Assembly (NCBI GenBank): GCA_937983055.1
Contig: CALJLA010000129.1
Location: forward strand, 1-7,359
DNA from: an uncultured Pseudomonadota bacterium
GTDB lineage: Bacteria > Pseudomonadota > Gammaproteobacteria > Burkholderiales > Eutrophovitaceae
DNA length: 7,359 bases
Reading direction: 5' to 3'
The number at the start of each line of letters is the position of its first letter. The first letter of the stretch is position 1. A program made the translations under genes and the position numbers. The notes below the pieces were generated by a model. The model was not told where the DNA came from. It ran no database searches and saw nothing but the letters and a program-made list of their open reading frames with translations. Shown here piece by piece: positions 6,389-7,359 of this stretch.

Positions 6389-6430
6389 CTAGAGCCTAGT
6401 GCCTAGCGCCTCGCGTCTAGAGCCAGGCGC
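6389..6430. repeat. Right heptad array (reverse-complement units) downstream of ycgR
   Basis: From 6391 the units read AGAGCCT, AGTGCCT, AGCGCCT, CGCGTCT, AGAGCCA, then a decayed GGCGCT. They are the reverse complement of the AGGCNCY unit of the left array. Bases 6389-6411 match the reverse complement of 6257-6279 at 22 of 23 positions. The array ends 8 bp from the ycgR stop codon (6439-6441). Units towards ycgR are more decayed than those facing fliE. Confidence 0.85.
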
Positions 6431-6438
6431 TCGGTCGT

Positions 6439-7206
6439 TCAGCGCGCCCGCAGATTTTTCTTCAGCTCCAGATTCATGATGTAGCGCTGCACCTGGTTCT
6501 CGGCGGCGCGCGAAAGGTTGAGGAACTTGCAGCCGGCGCGGCGCGCCACCAGGCCGTTGCGCAGGTTCACCTCGGAAAAGTTGCGTACCTCCAGCCCGAC
6601 CGTAATCAGGCCGAGTGTGCCCAGCTCTAGTCGGCAGTTTTCATAGACGTTGCCCGGCTCGAAGTCGAGGTCGAGCTGGTTGTCGAGCAGCGCGACCCCG
6701 CCCACGCTGACGTCCAGCACCATCGCCGGCGCGTCCTGCCCGGTCTCGGGTACCGGAATCAGGCAGCGGATCGGGTCGGACAGGCTGGTGGCGATACGGA
6801 AGAACTGGCGGCGCTGCAGGCGTACCAGGAATTCCGGCATCGGAATGCGGAAGCTGCGCTCGCCGCGGAACATCACCTCGTTTACCTCGCGCGCCACGAA
6901 CTTGATCTTGACCTGTCCCTGGTTGGTGACCAGCAGGGTGGTGCCCGCCGCCAGCCATCGGCGGTTGGCCGCTTCGTCGGGACCGGGGTCGAGGAACAGC
7001 GCGCCCCTGTCGCTGGAAAAGCCGACGATCGAGGTCAGCGCGAACTCGCGGCCGTTCTCGAAATAGGCGGTTACCACCGCGCTCCTGTCGCCGACTTCCT
7101 TGAGCACATGCTCGATTTCGGGCTGCGCATACACGCGCAGCGTTTCGTCGGTTTCGAGCGGCGGCCAGGCGCCGGACTCATTGCGAATGGCTTGCTGCGC
7201 GCTCAC
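6439..7206 (-). CDS. ycgR: YcgR-type flagellar brake protein (YcgR-N plus PilZ domain)
   Basis: YcgR proteins bind cyclic di-GMP and then press on the motor (FliG, FliM or MotA) to slow or bias rotation. This 255-residue protein has the expected two-domain plan. An N-terminal YcgR barrel (about 20-125) ends in FRGERSFRIPMPE. A C-terminal PilZ domain (about 128-245) has the c-di-GMP-binding RxxxR as R133-QFF-R137 within LQRRQFFRI, and DxSxxG as D165-V-S-V-G-G170. Both motifs are intact, so it should bind the nucleotide. There is no signal peptide or membrane helix. The start is GTG at 7206, backed by GGAGG nine bases upstream; no in-frame ATG occurs until residue 112. It overlaps the upstream flhB-like gene by 4 bp and converges on fliE. 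The gene could also be listed as a PilZ domain protein. Confidence 0.93.
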   Translation of the reverse strand: MSAQQAIRNESGAWPPLETDETLRVYAQPEIEHVLKEVGDRSAVVTAYFENGREFALTSIVGFSSDRGALFLDPGPDEAANRRWLAAGTTLLVTNQGQVKIKFVAREVNEVMFRGERSFRIPMPEFLVRLQRRQFFRIATSLSDPIRCLIPVPETGQDAPAMVLDVSVGGVALLDNQLDLDFEPGNVYENCRLELGTLGLITVGLEVRNFSEVNLRNGLVARRAGCKFLNLSRAAENQVQRYIMNLELKKNLRAR

Positions 7207-7359
7207 GCGAGGTTTCCTCCAGGCGGTACATGGGTTGTGCTGCCGTCCCGCTCGAGGCGATGGAGCCAGGCCAGCAGTTCCGCCACCACCAGGTACAGTT
7301 GCGGCGGAATGTGATCGTCGAGGTCCACCTGCATCAGCAGGCTTACCAGTTCTCTGGAC
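7203..7359 (-). CDS. FlhB C-terminal-domain-like protein (3' end only)
   Basis: A frame open from the window edge (first full codon 7358-7356) gives 51 residues before a TGA at 7205-7203. It contains ELVSLLMQVDLDDHIPPQLY followed by LVVAELLAWLHRLERDG. This matches the closing part of the FlhB/YscU/HrcU cytoplasmic domain, where the pattern is (I/V)PxxLYxxVAExLAxxY. The NPTH autocleavage site, and whether the protein has the four membrane helices of true FlhB, lie outside the window. The company of ycgR rather than flhA makes a short FlhB-like (FhlB/FlhX-type, about 90-110 residues) protein likelier than full FlhB. Such proteins can take part in the export specificity switch. The stop overlaps the ycgR start as GTGA, so the two genes are co-transcribed and probably coupled. 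Confidence 0.8.
   Translation of the reverse strand, partial: SRELVSLLMQVDLDDHIPPQLYLVVAELLAWLHRLERDGSTTHVPPGGNLA
7216..7220 (-). promoter_or_regulatory. Ribosome binding site of ycgR
   Basis: GGAGG on the minus strand lies nine bases before the GTG at 7206, inside the end of the flhB-like gene. It supports the GTG start. Confidence 0.7.

Noticed and set aside
6215..6430. CRISPR array
   Set aside because: The unit is only 7 bp, directly tandem, with no spacers. The two arms are inverted relative to each other and there are no cas genes.

Overview
The window is a GC-rich block of flagellar genes, most likely from a betaproteobacterium. That assignment rests on the style of FliH, FliF and FliG, the lone YcgR brake gene and a small FlhB-like gene, and is only moderately certain. 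Nothing resembles a phage, transposase, CRISPR, rRNA or tRNA.

Layout. The minus strand carries the basal-body and export operon in the order fliF (4052-5671), fliG (3064-4062), fliH (2312-2956), fliI (904-2325), fliJ (431-880) and the first 134 codons of fliK (1-402, cut by the window edge). Its junctions are tight: an 11-bp overlap at fliF/fliG, a 14-bp overlap at fliH/fliI, and gaps of 23 and 28 bp around fliJ. The exception is a 107-bp gap between fliG and fliH that is filled by heptad repeats. fliE (5881-6210) is on the plus strand, divergent from fliF across a 209-bp intergenic region that should hold both promoters. Beyond fliE, on the minus strand and convergent with it, are ycgR (6439-7206) and the 3' end of an flhB-like gene (7203-7359). 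These two overlap by 4 bp.

How the genes work together. FliF forms the MS ring and FliG the rotor layer attached to it. FliE joins the ring to the rod. FliH, FliI and FliJ form the soluble ATPase complex that feeds substrates to the export gate, and FliK with FlhB-type proteins sets the switch in export specificity. YcgR is a c-di-GMP-responsive brake whose known target is the FliG/FliM/Mot interface.

Most notable non-coding structure. Two loci, fliG/fliH (2964-3059) and fliE/ycgR (6215-6430), hold arrays of a degenerate 7-bp unit of the type AGGCNCY. Each locus has a left arm of AGGC-type units and a right arm of reverse-complement GCCT-type units. At the fliE/ycgR locus the arms contain a 23-nt inverted repeat with one mismatch. 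At fliG/fliH the array reaches to 8 bp before the fliH start codon, where no Shine-Dalgarno sequence is visible. These repeats are the strongest candidate for something under-described. The protein-coding content is conventional flagellar machinery.
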